DNA from: Paramecium sonneborni
Lineage: Eukaryota; Ciliophora; Oligohymenophorea; Peniculida; Parameciidae
Assembly (NCBI GenBank): GCA_905182985.1
Contig: CAJJDN010000030.1
Location: 392,432 to 456,431, forward strand
Direction: 5' to 3'
Length of the DNA stretch: 64,000 nucleotides
Shown: one piece after another, positions 11,283 through 23,152 of the stretch
Layout: every line of letters begins with the position of its first letter
Position numbering within the stretch: position 1 is the first letter of the stretch
The notes under the pieces: model-generated
The model's database searches: none
Told to the model about the DNA's origin: nothing
What the model saw: only the letters and a program-made list of their open reading frames with translations
Made by a program: the position numbers and the translations under genes

Positions 11283-12367
11283 TCATTCATATTACATTGA
11301 TGGATTTGATTCGTTTTATTTTTTTTCTTCATCGTCATCTTACATTGGTTGTTCTGATTCACTCTCTTTTTAATTCATTTCTTTTTATAATTCTGAAAGC
11401 ATAAGTGAGGATCTGAATTGCTAAGGACTTCCTTACATAGTTAATCTAATATTCATAATATATGAAAAACTTTGCAGGTGGTGTTTCTACAGATTGTAAT
11501 TCTCTTGCATCAACACTTGGCTCTAATTAATCTTAATAATTAGAAATTTTTTTAAAATCAGTTCTTTCTGTAAAGAATTTGAAAATAAAACTTTTTTCAA
11601 TTTTTTCAATAGTCTAATCATAAATTGAGATCATACAGAATGATTAATTTAATTGATGTGATTCTGAAAGAAATAATATGCAATTGATATAAATCCTGTT
11701 GAAATGAATGTCAATGATTATTGAATAAGAGTGAAGAATATAATTAAAACAATAGGGTAGTATTTATTTTTCAACTGAAGTGGAAAAATTAAAAATAAAC
11801 TTTATCCATTTGGCGAGGTCACACATCTAAAAATTTATTTAAAGTTAACTTACTCTTAAATAACACAGAAAATATAATAATTCCATAAACCGTAGGCTTA
11901 AATTTAATAAAATGGAGAGTATACAAAAGATAATATCCATTATAGAAGAACACATATAAACTAAGTGAATTTTAAAAAAATAATTACTTGAGTGAGACAT
12001 CCTAAAGTAAGAATCAATATGATAAAAACAGCAGTGGAATATTTTGACTCTAATTCTTCAAATTTTTTATATAAGCAAATAATAGCAAGCATTAAATCAA
12101 TGGTATAATCTATCATATTGTTTATATAGGGATACAATGAACAAATTGTGAAAAGCATAATCTCTAAATTTAAAAAGGTATTGTTTATTATGGAGAGTTG
12201 GCAAATAAATCAAATGTAAAATTGGTGAAGAGATCAATAAAACCAAATAACCAAGAAATTCCAATTATAAGTTTAGTTCCAAATAATAAATGTTGCCACC
12301 AGATTCTAATAAATTATTCCAAATTAGCTTTTGGTTATTTATTCCTGTCTTATTATTCAGAATTCAT
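11283..12367 (-). CDS. Rhomboid/derlin/UBAC2-like multi-spanning membrane protein, 321 aa
   Basis: At least five hydrophobic segments. The order of features resembles catalytically dead rhomboid relatives (derlins, UBAC2): an N-terminal span followed by PFQIQRLCFSQFVH, like the family's W-R-L.t..F motif; then CLYKKFEELESKYSTAVF, like the LE..G..kF segment; then FPLQLKNKYYPIVL. No GxSx serine-protease motif is visible. Five introns are needed: 26 bases after FVH, then 11961-11987, 11827-11853, 11614-11636, and a 16-base one at 11421-11436. Together they give exactly 322 codons. The tail is acidic (MQDDDEEKKQ) and cytosolic by inference. Family assignment is by pattern only; a role in ER protein handling is a guess. 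Confidence 0.55.
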
Positions 12368-12743
12368 ATTCTTATAAAAATAATATTTAAGAAAAAAAAG
12401 AATGTAGTTATATTTGGTAACAAAATGTATAATAAAATACTGTTGAAATGTTTTAAAAATGTAAATAATAAAAAAAAAAGGTGATGATCTAAAGGATTTA
12501 ATGAAAAAGAATTTAAAGAGGTTTGAAATATGATTTTTTTTGATTTATTTTTATTGATTTGAATATTATAAAGGATGATTAAGTGATATTTAAAGAATTA
12601 GATTTGAGATAGGTTGATTTTGATATTTATTATTCTTGGGTAGTTATTGTTGTAAGTTTAGCAAAGTATATTAAAAATTTATTTATGCTATCTAGATTGT
12701 GTGCATAAAAATTTACTACATAAATTTAGGGAGTTCCGATATA

Positions 12744-14421
12744 ATGTAATTGTTTCATAAAAGTGATTTAGTATTGGAAGCAATGAAATTTGACATTCCA
12801 AAGGTGTAAGAGGAGCGATAAAAAAATATTAGAACTCTTACATGTTATCTATAAGATCGATTACATGACAGTTAATTGATGGAATTTGTTAGAGATGTTG
12901 AATAGATAAGAGAGAAGGTATTAGAATATTTTGATAATCGTATTATAGGAGTATACGAATACTTTACAATTGAAATCTAATATTTTCAGACTTTTCAATT
13001 AATGTATGATTTTATAGTAATTGCAGATCAAGTTTTAGATCTTGTACCATTGGCATTAAAAATAGATCTATAAGAATTGTAGAAAGAACATTTCTATGAT
13101 GATTTTGAAAGAATAGATACAGAGATAAAAAGCGAATATTCATGTTTTGTTTAAAATCGAGCAAGTCTATTTTAGCCATAGAATAAAAGTATAACAGATT
13201 TTATTCAATATTAACGTAAACATCATAAATTGAGAATTGAATAAAATGTCAAAGTGTCAGAATTTACATAGATAATAGATGATGGTTTAATAAACACTCT
13301 ATTACCAAAATAGGAGATTGATTCTTAAGAATCAAATAGTAAAGAGATATTTAAGAATTAATTGGTCTTGTCTAGATATTCTAGATTGATGAATAAGCAT
13401 ATAAAATAAAAGGATGAATGTGAACTTAGAACTCCTTTAGAATTAAGATAATCAGACAGTGTTGATGAACTAAAATAAACTAATTAAGTTTGTTTATATA
13501 ATTTACCATATATATTGGATGATAACTTTAAGGAGGAGTGTAGAGTTTATTTTGAATAAAGATTTGGTGAAATAGAATCAATTGAGTATTTTGAGTATTC
13601 TAATTTCAAAAAATAAGTTGATTTAATAGCATCTCAAAAAGATAATGAGAATAAAGATTTTTATTAAAGTTTAGATAAGTTGAGTTCAACAAAGAAGTTA
13701 TTAGAGAGAGTAAAAGTAAATAAGAATAAAAAGTTATATAAATCATATGCTGTGATTAATTTTAAGAATAAAGAATCAAAATAGAATGCTTTATATTAAG
13801 ATTTAAGAATATTTGGTATAAAATTCAAAGATTTGTAATTGAGAATAGATGATGCTGATCATAAGAAATTACTTTATGTGAATAATTTATAGAAATATTC
13901 AAATGTTTAGTATTTGTTAGAATTCTTGAACATGCATTTGGGTATTCAATTTGAACCATTGGATGAGAGATTATTATTACAGAATAATATAGTATGTTTA
14001 ATTTTAAAAGATTTTTAAGAAAGCTAGAGAGTTTTTGAGAAATTAAATAATTTAACATTTTCAGTAAATTTATTGAATATTTTTATAGAGATTTAAAATG
14101 AATTTATTTCATTATCCAGATGGATTAAAATATATGGGAAATAGAATAGCTGAACATTTCAATACTAATACAGCATTATAAGTTTTGGAATAGAATTTGT
14201 AAAAGTTAAGATTTGAAATGGAAGAGAATTGGAAGGAAATTGAATAATAAGTAGAATAAAGAAATATAGTTAAATAAGAGCCTTAATAACCTGTTAAATA
14301 AGAGATACAATCAACAGATATGCAATAATGCATAATTGAAATGATTGAAGACTCTTATTAAGAAGAAGAATTTCAATTGGAGCTCTTTGGTTTAGTATGG
14401 GATGAAGAAGCTCAATACTGA
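12744..14421 (+). CDS. RRM-type RNA-binding protein, 550 aa
   Basis: Starts MQLFHKSDLVLEAMKFDIP. The middle holds an RRM-like fold: RNP2-like VCLYNLPYILDDNF, then RNP1-like KSYAVINF about 70 residues later. A second RRM-like unit follows, with LLYVNNL and NNIVCLILKDF. A 25-base intron (14064-14088) precedes a C-terminal Gln/Glu-rich region ending GLVWDEEAQY. Exons sum to 551 codons. N-terminal residues 1-250 are helical and unassigned. RNA binding is inferred from the RNP motifs, which are divergent; the target is unknown. The condensin gene starts 72 bp downstream on the same strand. Confidence 0.6.
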
Positions 14422-14493
14422 TTATAAATATTAACAAGAATTTTTTGTATATAAATTAATAAAATAATATAATATGAAAACGTAATTATAAAA

Positions 14494-17400
14494 ATGGGAG
14501 ATTTTGAATTTCCTGCAACATTAGGTGATTTTAGAGGGGAAGATTAGACAAAGAATAAGACAGCAGCATAAATTTACAAATACTTAACAACAGTTAGTAC
14601 TAATCTAATAGATGAACCAGAAAAATTAAATGAATGTACAACATGGTTAGATTTTGTTTATTTTTCAATAAAGAATGGAAATAGTAGTTAATAGATAAAT
14701 AATGTTTTATCTGATATATTAAAGAATTAATTAGACAAAGCATATTTAGGTACATTAAAATTGGGATCTGAGAGAATAACAGTATTTTTAGCAAGTTGTT
14801 ATTTGTGTTGGCATAATTAAATTGAATAATAAGAACATATAAAAGTATTGAAAAGTTTTGTAAAATATATAAAGACAAGTAAATTAATATAGGAATGTTT
14901 TTCAATGATAATGTCTGTGGCAACATCAAATTGTAGTAGTGTGATAGCACATTAAATAGTAGCATTTCTATTGAGTTAGAATAATGAACATTATTTTAAT
15001 AATTTAGTCGTTGCTTTTTCAGCTTAAAACATAAATTGTGTACCTTTATTAAGGAGACTAAATAGATAAAAACTAGAAAATGAAGATGAAGATACTTAAA
15101 TGAGATTTTAAGAATTATTACCAACATCTAATTCAACATTTATTGAATGTGTTATTTTAGAATATATAACAACTATTAAACCATTATATGCAAAAACTAG
15201 TAGAGAAGTATTAATATAAATGGTAAAATATTTACCAGACTTCTTTACATAGAATAACATTTTGCATACATTATTAAAATTATATGATAAAGAATAATGG
15301 ATGATAAGAAATACAGTAACAATGACATTAGGTGAATTATTATGTTAATCAGTATTTATGGAAGAAGTGGAAGAAAAATTACTATAATTATTATTATTGA
15401 GAACACATGATTCACATGTACATGGAAGATCATGTGTATTATATTAATTAAAAGAATTAGTAAGTTCTAGATCAGTTAAATTAAATGCTGAAATTCTTTA
15501 TAAAGCAGTTGAAAGATTAAAAGATAAGAGTAGTTCTGCTAGAAGAGCTGCTATTTCTTTATTAGATTCAATTATTAAAGCTTATTCTAAATAGTATGGA
15601 ATTATGACATTTAAATCATCTTAATTAGAAAAAAATAGAAAATTATTAGAATTAGAGAAATAGAAACTTATAGAAGATTGTTAAAATTTATAAGAATAAT
15701 TGAATAAGAATTAAATTGATATCAAATATTATTTAGATAATTTAGAATCTTAATTAAATTCTTGTAGAGATAAAGAACAAAAGTTAAAATCATAATAAGT
15801 TTTTTAGGATTAAATATAAATTGCAATGCCTGATCTAATTAAGATTGCACTTAGTAATATACATACAGAAAGTAAATGTGTCTTATAAGTATTTACTACT
15901 TTAATGATTAATCATTAAGAAGGTATGATTGAATATGTTAAACAAATCTTGGTTTTAGTTTATTAAACAGAATTATAAGAAGATTTAAATAAACTTATAT
16001 TTAATTCATTTGTAAGAAGTTACTCAAAGTTGATTAAATTAATAGAAATTTGCGATATGTTAGAAATCACTTGTTTAGAATAACTATTCAAATCATTCAA
16101 ATCTAAGAATCTATAATTAAAAACTGCAGATGTTTGGGATAAAGCATGGGATTATTTAAAATAATCTAAATATATATTACCTAATCTTAGATTAATTAGA
16201 TTTATAGGAATTATGGATGATACACAATTATATGATAAATTATGTTATTTACTAAGACATTTAAGAGATACTAAATAATTTAGTGAAATTACTGAAATTA
16301 TTTTGATAATCTAAGAAATACCTATTGAAGATGTTCACTAAATTTATATAAAGGAAATAATTAAGGCATTATAAAATTATGATGGTAGTGATTTAGAGTG
16401 GTTTAGAGCATGTGATACTTTTATTAGATTTACAGTTGAAAAGATTCAAAAACCAGAAATTACATTATTAGAATTTCTTAATTAGATTCCAATTGCTAAT
16501 ATTCCTCAATTAATGTTTGCTAGTAGTACAATTGGTTTAAAATTGTATGTCTATAGTGAAAAAATGATTAAACAATATAGAAAGGAAAAGAACCAACCAT
16601 TAGATGAAATGGATTAAATGGATAATAGTATATAAGAACATATGGATGGAAAAATTAAAGAATTATAGGATTTATTTGAAAAAATGGGAGATTTAAGTGA
16701 ATATAGTTCAAGTGCTGAAGCTATTTGTAAAAATATGATCACTGATTCATACAAAGAAAGAAATCTTATGATTGATTAAATAAGTGTAATGTCATTATTG
16801 TAATTCATGATTATTTCTAAATCTTGTACTCTTAGAAATATTAATACAATTATGGAAATCTTAGATTGTTAATAGGTTTAATCTATAATTAAATGTAATA
16901 TAATAACCATGCTTAGTGATATCTATTATAGATATTCTGATCTCATTGATATTAATAAAGTACTATAAAAAATGGATGACAAAGTACTAAAAGTTAGAAG
17001 AACTGCTATCATTATTGTATCTCATTTAATGCTTATGGAATTACTTAGAATTGATGCTGCTTAAATTGCTAAACATATTAATGATTAAGATTAAACTATT
17101 AAAAAACATGCTAAAATCTTTTTTGTTGAATTATACAAAAAGGATAGTTAAAAATTTTATTAGGTCTTACCTGATCTAATTACATCTATGGCACATAATT
17201 ATTAAGTTTCAGAAGAAGATTTTAAAGTTTTTGCTAAAGAAATTATTCCTTTAATTTAAAAAGATAAACTTTAGGAATAAATACTTGAAAAATTCTTAAA
17301 TAGATTTGATATATTTGATAGAGAAGCATCTCTTAAAAATAGAAGTATTATGCAAAGAGTCTAAGAAGCTAAAGAAGATATTATTCCCTTTAATCCTGTA

Positions 17401-17841
17401 TAATTAACTGCTGAAAGAGAATGTGTCTATTTGTCTTATTGTTTACTCTACCTTAAATTTCATATTGAAAATCTAAGATTACTTGTAACCAACTTTCCTC
17501 AATATAAAAAAATACTTAAAAATCCAATCATATTAGAATAATTTAAATAAATTTATTAAAAATGCAGAAAGGCTGCATCATCATGTAAATTGAATGCTAG
17601 AAAAACTGAGGCTATTCAATAATCACATGAATTTTCCTAACTATTGACCATTTTTAAAACTAATTTAGATTCTGTAGATCCTCAATTAGAAAAACTTTAC
17701 CATCATCAATAATCTAATTTGTAATAGACAACTAAACCAAAAAAGATTCAAACTCAATATAGACCACCTAAAAAGAACACTAAATAATAAATAAGAATTC
17801 CTGATTCAGATGATAGTAGCAGTATGGAATTAGAATATTGA
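14494..17841 (+). CDS. Condensin complex subunit 1 (CAP-D2/Cnd1-like), 1115 aa
   Basis: One uninterrupted frame of 1,116 codons with no intron, unusual among the long genes here. The product is helical, HEAT-repeat-like. Near the C-terminus the segment KVRRTAIIIVSHLMLMELLR, then QIAKHINDQDQ and KIFFVELYKKDSQKFYQVLP, corresponds to the conserved Cnd1 domain (vR..al.vlthLil.d.....g, followed by FF.EL and the LPD motif). The protein would act with SMC2/SMC4 in chromosome compaction. It is shorter than animal CAP-D2 (about 1,400 residues). The tail is polar and Gln/Lys-rich, ending DDSSSMELEY. CAP-D3 of condensin II is the main alternative; length and tail favour D2, but not decisively. Confidence 0.75.
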
Positions 17842-18103
17842 TTGCATTATTATATAATTTGAATATTTCTTTATATATTTATTATTCATATTATATTCTT
17901 ATTTGACTTCTAGTAAACTTTCATAAAAGTATTAGATTATGTTTTATTTTAGAATATTTTTTTAATTTTGATATAAAATAAATTTTAAGAAAAAGTAATG
18001 ATATATAATGAGGATGAAAAAAAGTAAAAATAATAAAAATATATTTGAGAAATAAGTCTGTATAAAAATATTTAGTTTTGACATAGATTATAAATAATAA
18101 AAT
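17842..18103. other. Intergenic between convergent genes
   Basis: AT-rich sequence between the condensin stop and the stop of the HP1-like gene. It holds only 3' ends; no hairpin or gene seen. Confidence 0.5.
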
Positions 18104-19006
18104 TCATTAAATCATCACACTAAATGTAACCAAATAATCTAATAGCAAAGTTGAATAATTTTACTGGAGTGTTGGAAGATCTGCTAATAAGATTTCTTAT
18201 TCATCACTTTGACATTTGAACCATAATTCATTTTAAATTTGGTGATGGGATAGGATAAATTCAAATGGAACTTTATGATTAAAAACTCTGTGTTGGAATT
18301 ATTGATTGCGATATAGATTCGTATCTATCATTAATTTCTGTAAATTTAAACATGTTGACTTCTTTTTCTTTTTATCTTTATTCAAAAATAATTTCATTTA
18401 AATAATCCTTTTCTACTTTATATTTACTTTTATAGGTATTAATTTTGATAGGATTAAATTATTATTGTCTAATATGCATCATTCGATTGAAATCAAGAGT
18501 TTAAGAGACTTTTTGTACTTTAAATTTATTTAGATCCTTAGATTCACTTTATTTAATTGGTTTGAAATTTACACTGACAATTTGAACATCAGGATCATCA
18601 TCATAGATTTATAAGGTTTCTTTTTTTTAAACAATTTCATCAGTATCTAATTCAATATTAATAATTTCAGCTTCTTTGATTAATACTTGAGTGAATCTAT
18701 TTCTAATATGTACTCTAATAGGTTCATCTGGTTTTTTAGGTTATTTAAGTTTTTCTATTTTTTTGGCAATCAATTTGTAATAATTTTTATATGCTAAATA
18801 TCTTTCGAATCGACTGAAATATAAATATAAAACGATGTATACCCGATTAAAAGTAAGGAAGCAGAACTGAAACTAGAAATTGGTTCCCAAGTATGATGTT
18901 TTTTATCATATCCAAGCCATTTAACTGCATAATCTACTTCATTTCCTCTATCAAGTCTTTTTCCAAAAACATATTCTACTTCATAATGTTCTTCGTTATT
19001 GTCCAT
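18104..19006 (-). CDS. HP1-like chromodomain/chromo-shadow protein, 283 aa
   Basis: The N-terminal chromodomain (residues about 8-50) reads YEVEYVFGKR, VDYAVKWLGYDKKHHTWEP. The three aromatic positions that form the methyl-lysine cage in HP1 (Y, W, Y/F) are present, so binding of a methylated histone tail is plausible. A basic/acidic linker follows. The C-terminal part, VPFEFILSHHQIQNELWFKC then ILLADLPTLQ, has the pattern of a chromo-shadow dimerisation domain. Introns 18814-18842 (29 bases) and 18338-18359 (22 bases, beginning GTC) make 284 codons. In ciliates such proteins act in heterochromatin or in programmed DNA elimination; which applies here cannot be told. Confidence 0.8.
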
Positions 19007-19088
19007 ATTTAATAATTATGTAAATATTTAGAATGGTGATGATTATCAAATTTTAGCATACATATATAAATATCATTAAAAAAAAGTA

Positions 19089-20654
19089 TCATTATTTTTT
19101 AATAAATTATAAAATTGACGTTAAACCTTTTTATTTACTTTTTGATTTGGAATTAACATTACTTTATTAATTACTAGTAGTTTATAATTAACTTTTATAT
19201 TTTCTTTTTTTTGGATTGATTTCTTTGTCTAAATTTTGAGCAATATGAAAATCATCATGAGATTCTTTATCTTTTTTTAATATTTCTACTTAACAATTTA
19301 TACAAGTGTAATAATCATCAGGTGAAATGATTTTATCTTATAATTGAGCTTCCCTAGCTAATTTTTCTGACTCTTATAATTCTAATGTTTTTTTAAAAAA
19401 CATAGTGATAGGATTTTGGATACCTTGAATCATAGGTTTAAAATATCTACAACTAATACCTATATGAATTAGGGGAAACAATTCATTGTCTTATATTTAA
19501 TTTAGAATGGAATGTACTCTATCTTCAATAGTTAATCTGAAACTTTCTAAAGGCAAAGTAATATAAAGAGGTTCACTTTTTTAATGAGATCCCTTTTCTA
19601 CATTATGATAATGTATAACTAAAACAGATGGTACTAGATTAGAATCTTCATAATAATCAGTAACTCTCATAGTGATATCATGAATTATAAGTTCAAGGGA
19701 TTGAATGACAATTTCTCTTGAAGATGTTTTTTTAATATTTTTTAATGATAAAATAGATTTGTTTTTTAAATCTACTTCTTTTTTAACTTATTCATCATCA
19801 TATCCTCTCAATTTATCATAAATATATTAAGCTTTATCTGCGAATAAAGATTATAATTCATAAATAGACAACGTTTAAGCTTAACCAACAGTCTTTAATC
19901 CACTTTCAAGTAATGTTTCTTAAACTTTACCTCCAAAACCTCTTATTTTTTTAATGCTTATATTAGATATACATTCAGGAAGCATAGATTCTAGAATGAT
20001 AGTTTATTTATTAGGTTTATTAGTAGCAGATGCTAATTTAGCTAACATTTTATTAAAAGAGATTCCTGCACTACATTTATATTTAGTTTCTGTATATATA
20101 GCATCTCGAATATTTTAACATAATAAAGATGCTTTTCTTAATAAACAATCTTATTCTGTTAATTAATAATCTTCAGGTAACTCTTTCATTAGATGACCAT
20201 AAAATTAGTTTGATTATATATTTTCAATTTCTTTATCACTAACTTGAATATAACCTTCATCAGTTCCTCCCTTTTCAACACAATTACAAAATCTCTTAAT
20301 AATACCAAATATCAATTTACTTTCTTATCTATAATATCTTAGACTTACTTTCTCTTCATATTGATTATGCTATATATATTTATCTTTTAAATTTGAGAAT
20401 ACCATTTTACCATCAATTACTTTAAATGTTTCTACATGAGGTAATAATACATCTGGACATAATTTTAATGCCTCTTCACTTAACATTCCTCTTTTAATAC
20501 CAGCATCTCTTGCTGGATAATTAATTGCTATCAAACTATTCCATTGTCTTGCACATACTGGTTGATTCTCAGGAATATTTAATAACTTTTATTCTGCTTA
20601 TGCATAATATGCATCCATATCTATATGAATGTAAACTTAAAGTAAACTATTCAT
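19089..20654 (-). CDS. Y-family DNA polymerase eta-like (Rad30), 521 aa
   Basis: Translesion DNA polymerase. The first catalytic carboxylate is in HIDMDAYYAQAEQ and the paired acidic residues in GTDEGYIQVSD. The thumb and helix-hairpin-helix region has CSAGISFNKMLAKLAS, then IKKIRGFGGKVQE. Near the C-terminus CINCQVEIL with HDDFHIAQ forms a UBZ-type ubiquitin-binding zinc finger (C-x2-C ... H-x3-H). The last residues, GLTSILQFIKK, resemble a PCNA-interacting PIP box. The frame is uninterrupted (522 codons). The finger and the PIP-like end point to eta rather than kappa or iota. The gene lies 45 bp downstream of the Rab gene on the same strand. Confidence 0.85.
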
Positions 20655-20699
20655 TATTCAAATCAAACAATTAATATATATATATTTTAATAACATAAT

Positions 20700-21419
20700 T
20701 CAACAACATCCTTACTTTTTTATACTACTACTATCATTATTAATAATATTCTCCTAATCCAATCTCTCACCTTACAAATTTTAAATCTAATCATATTTTT
20801 ATTACTAACTTGTTATATTCTGATATATTTCTAATTTTATATAATATTTTAAACTTTCAATTATTTATGTAAAAGCTTAATCTACATTACTACCATCTTA
20901 TGCACTTGCTTCCATAAATCCTACCTTATAAATTTTAGCTAATTCTTGACCTGACTCTGTTCTAATTGCTCTTAAATCTTTTAAATCTGATTTGTTCCCA
21001 ATTATCATTATTACTATCTCTCTATCTGCATTCTCCTTCACTTCTTATAACCATCGTTCTATTGCTTCAAAACTTTATTTGTTTGTTATATCATATACAA
21101 GTACAGCCCCTATAGCTCTTCTATAATAAGCACAAGTTATTGCTCGATAACGTTCCTAATCTCCATTTATATTCACTTTACCTATCCTGCTGTATCCCAT
21201 ATCTATGCTTTTATAATCTTACCACAAATTTATAATGATCTAGTACCAAATTCAACTCCTATAGTAGTTTTTGACTCTATATTAAATTTGTTTTTAGTAA
21301 ATCTCAGCAATAGATTTGACTTTCCAACGCCAGATTCACCTAAAATATCAATTTTATAAGTCTTTACCTGAAAGTACTATTTTAAATAAATAATCATAAT
21401 CCACATCACCTTTGTTCAT
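20700..21419 (-). CDS. Rab-family small GTPase, 221 aa
   Basis: All G motifs are present: P-loop GESGVGKSN, switch I threonine in [19 protein letters not shown] and a G5 motif in EASAQDG. The C-terminus KKQGCC would be doubly geranylgeranylated, giving membrane attachment for vesicle traffic. The switch I region is of Rab type, nearest the Rab2/4/11/14 group by eye; I cannot place it further. Introns are 21340-21367 (28 bases) and 21156-21181 (26 bases). The second follows directly after TAG, the codon for the catalytic glutamine of WDTAGQ; if retained, it gives an in-frame TGA two codons later. Confidence 0.9.
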
Positions 21420-22695
21420 TTAATTAATATAGGATTATAAATATCAAGCTTGTACTTATATTTTATAAATAAAGATTTCAAATTTATACCAAAACTGTGT
21501 ATCAATTAAAATATCAAAAATGTTAACTAAAACTACTTTTATCAATACAATACTAACATATACATTATTTTCGATTATCTTAAAAATATCAAATGAAAAA
21601 ATTGACAATTCATAAAATAAGCTTTATTTTTTGACAAATTCTATCAATCTCACAAGAACTTTAGTAGTTCCAATTTAATTAATTTTAGTTAAATATACTA
21701 AGAAAATATACACATATTTCAACAAGAAATGATTAGATATTGCTAATTTAAAAACAAAAGTTAAATATTATGATAATGAAGAAATCTATTAAAATTTGAA
21801 TATCTCTTTAAACAATTCTTCTTCTTTAATCAATCTCATATACTTTCATTATTCATATGATGTGTAAATAAAAATACTCTCAATCAATTATCTAGAAATA
21901 TATCATAAATATCTTTGTATAGCTGAGTCTACTAGCTCTACAAGAGAATCAAATTACAGTTTGAACCATTATTAGAAAAAATTCAGATTAAATTGGATCC
22001 TCAATTTTTTTACAATTATAAAATTAAAGATATTTTGATATTTGGAATCTTTATTCTACTAACATTTGATATTCCTCATATTCAAAAATATTTATTTTTT
22101 AATTTCCTTATAAAAAAACAACTTTTTTAATAACCTCCACTTTTTATCTTCTCATCATTTCTAAGTTCTATTATTTTGTTGAAATACTAAAATCTTATTA
22201 TATTAATTCCACAATGTTAATGAATATAAATTTTATTCTAAAATACAATTAATAAACTAATTGACTATTACTATAAGGATAATTCTAATCCCTATTTAGG
22301 TTTTTATAATCATTTATTCTAAATAATGATCTTCTCATTTTATTATACATAGCTTGTTTGATAAACTTAAATAAATGTCTTTAATTTTAAAATAAAAAAA
22401 TTTTGTTTTGGCAAACTCTAGATTATTGAAGGATATCTTTATTGTAAATCTTAATTGAAGAACTAAAGGATATAAATTAGGTCATTATTCATTATTTTCT
22501 TAAATTAGAATGATATTATTAATTCAAATATCGTGGATGTACCAATAGAACTAGAATATTTATTATAGAATATAGTACAACTTTAATATAATCAATTGAA
22601 AAATTCTCAAGTTTATAATGATAATCAAAATTTCAAAGTATGATTCTTAATTTATTTTATTACTTTTTTAATGTTAACTTATTTTAATAATATAA
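21420..22695. other. Gene-poor stretch with possible relics
   Basis: No complete gene identified. Fragments with protein-like composition occur: around 21955-22250 (begins FEPLLEKIQIKLDPQFF) and around 22500-22640 (NDIINSNIVDVPIELEYLL, ending before TGA near 22641). A start such as ATG at 22374 can be linked to the second fragment only by assuming an unclear intron. These may be a small unresolved gene or decayed sequence. Confidence 0.35.
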
Positions 22696-23032
22696 ATGAA
22701 ATTGAAAATTGTACTCTTATTTACCATCATTTGTCTTGTAACATTGAGTACTTTCTACCTAACATCATCATAAAGTGGTACTATTAAAAATAATTATTTT
22801 AGATTAAACTTAACTTAAATTGAAAAAATTTAAAGGTACTAATACAAAACACAAAGGATATTGGAATGGTGATTTATAATGCACTGCAAAATGTTAAGCT
22901 TAAGATGGAATTAGCTGTGGATAAGCATGGTAAAATTGCTGTCGTCCTTCATAATGTATTTCTGAATGGTATGGTGCTTAAAATTGTAAAGACAGAATTC
23001 CAGTTCCTGGATGTTCAGATGATGAAAATTGA
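22696..23032 (+). CDS. Small secreted cysteine-rich protein, 103 aa
   Basis: A classical signal peptide (MKLKIVLLFTIICLVTLST) is followed by a basic stretch (LKLKKFKGTNTKHKGYW) and a 45-residue module with eight cysteines. The spacing is C-x3-C-x7-C-x6-CC-x4-C-x9-C-x8-C, and the protein ends in an acidic SDDEN. A 25-base intron (22778-22802) lies just after the signal peptide; the exons sum to 104 codons. An adjacent CC pair among eight Cys suggests a disulphide-knotted extracellular peptide. I do not recognise the family. Secretion is strongly supported; a role in signalling or defence is a guess. Confidence 0.75.
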
Positions 23033-23122
23033 TTTATGGTTATTATCTTAGATTATAAGTTTTATAATATACCATTCTTTAACATTTAAATTATAACACA
23101 AAAATATACAAAAAGATTCATA

Positions 23123-23152
23123 ATTACTCATATCTAAAAAGATATGAGTAAT
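23123..23152. repeat. Perfect 13-bp inverted repeat with 4-base loop
   Basis: ATTACTCATATCT, AAAA, AGATATGAGTAAT. It lies about 90 bp past the stop of the cysteine-rich gene and contains the stop codon (23128-23130) of the minus-strand gene that faces it. In RNA it would form a stable hairpin on either strand. Confidence 0.8.

Noticed and set aside
18338..18359. A different 16-base intron near 18,270 in the HP1-like gene
   Set aside because: The 22-base intron at 18338-18359 restores the frame equally well, has a more normal length and gives better downstream sequence.
22866..23051. Plus-strand frame of 61 codons
   Set aside because: Wrong frame of the secreted cysteine-rich gene.
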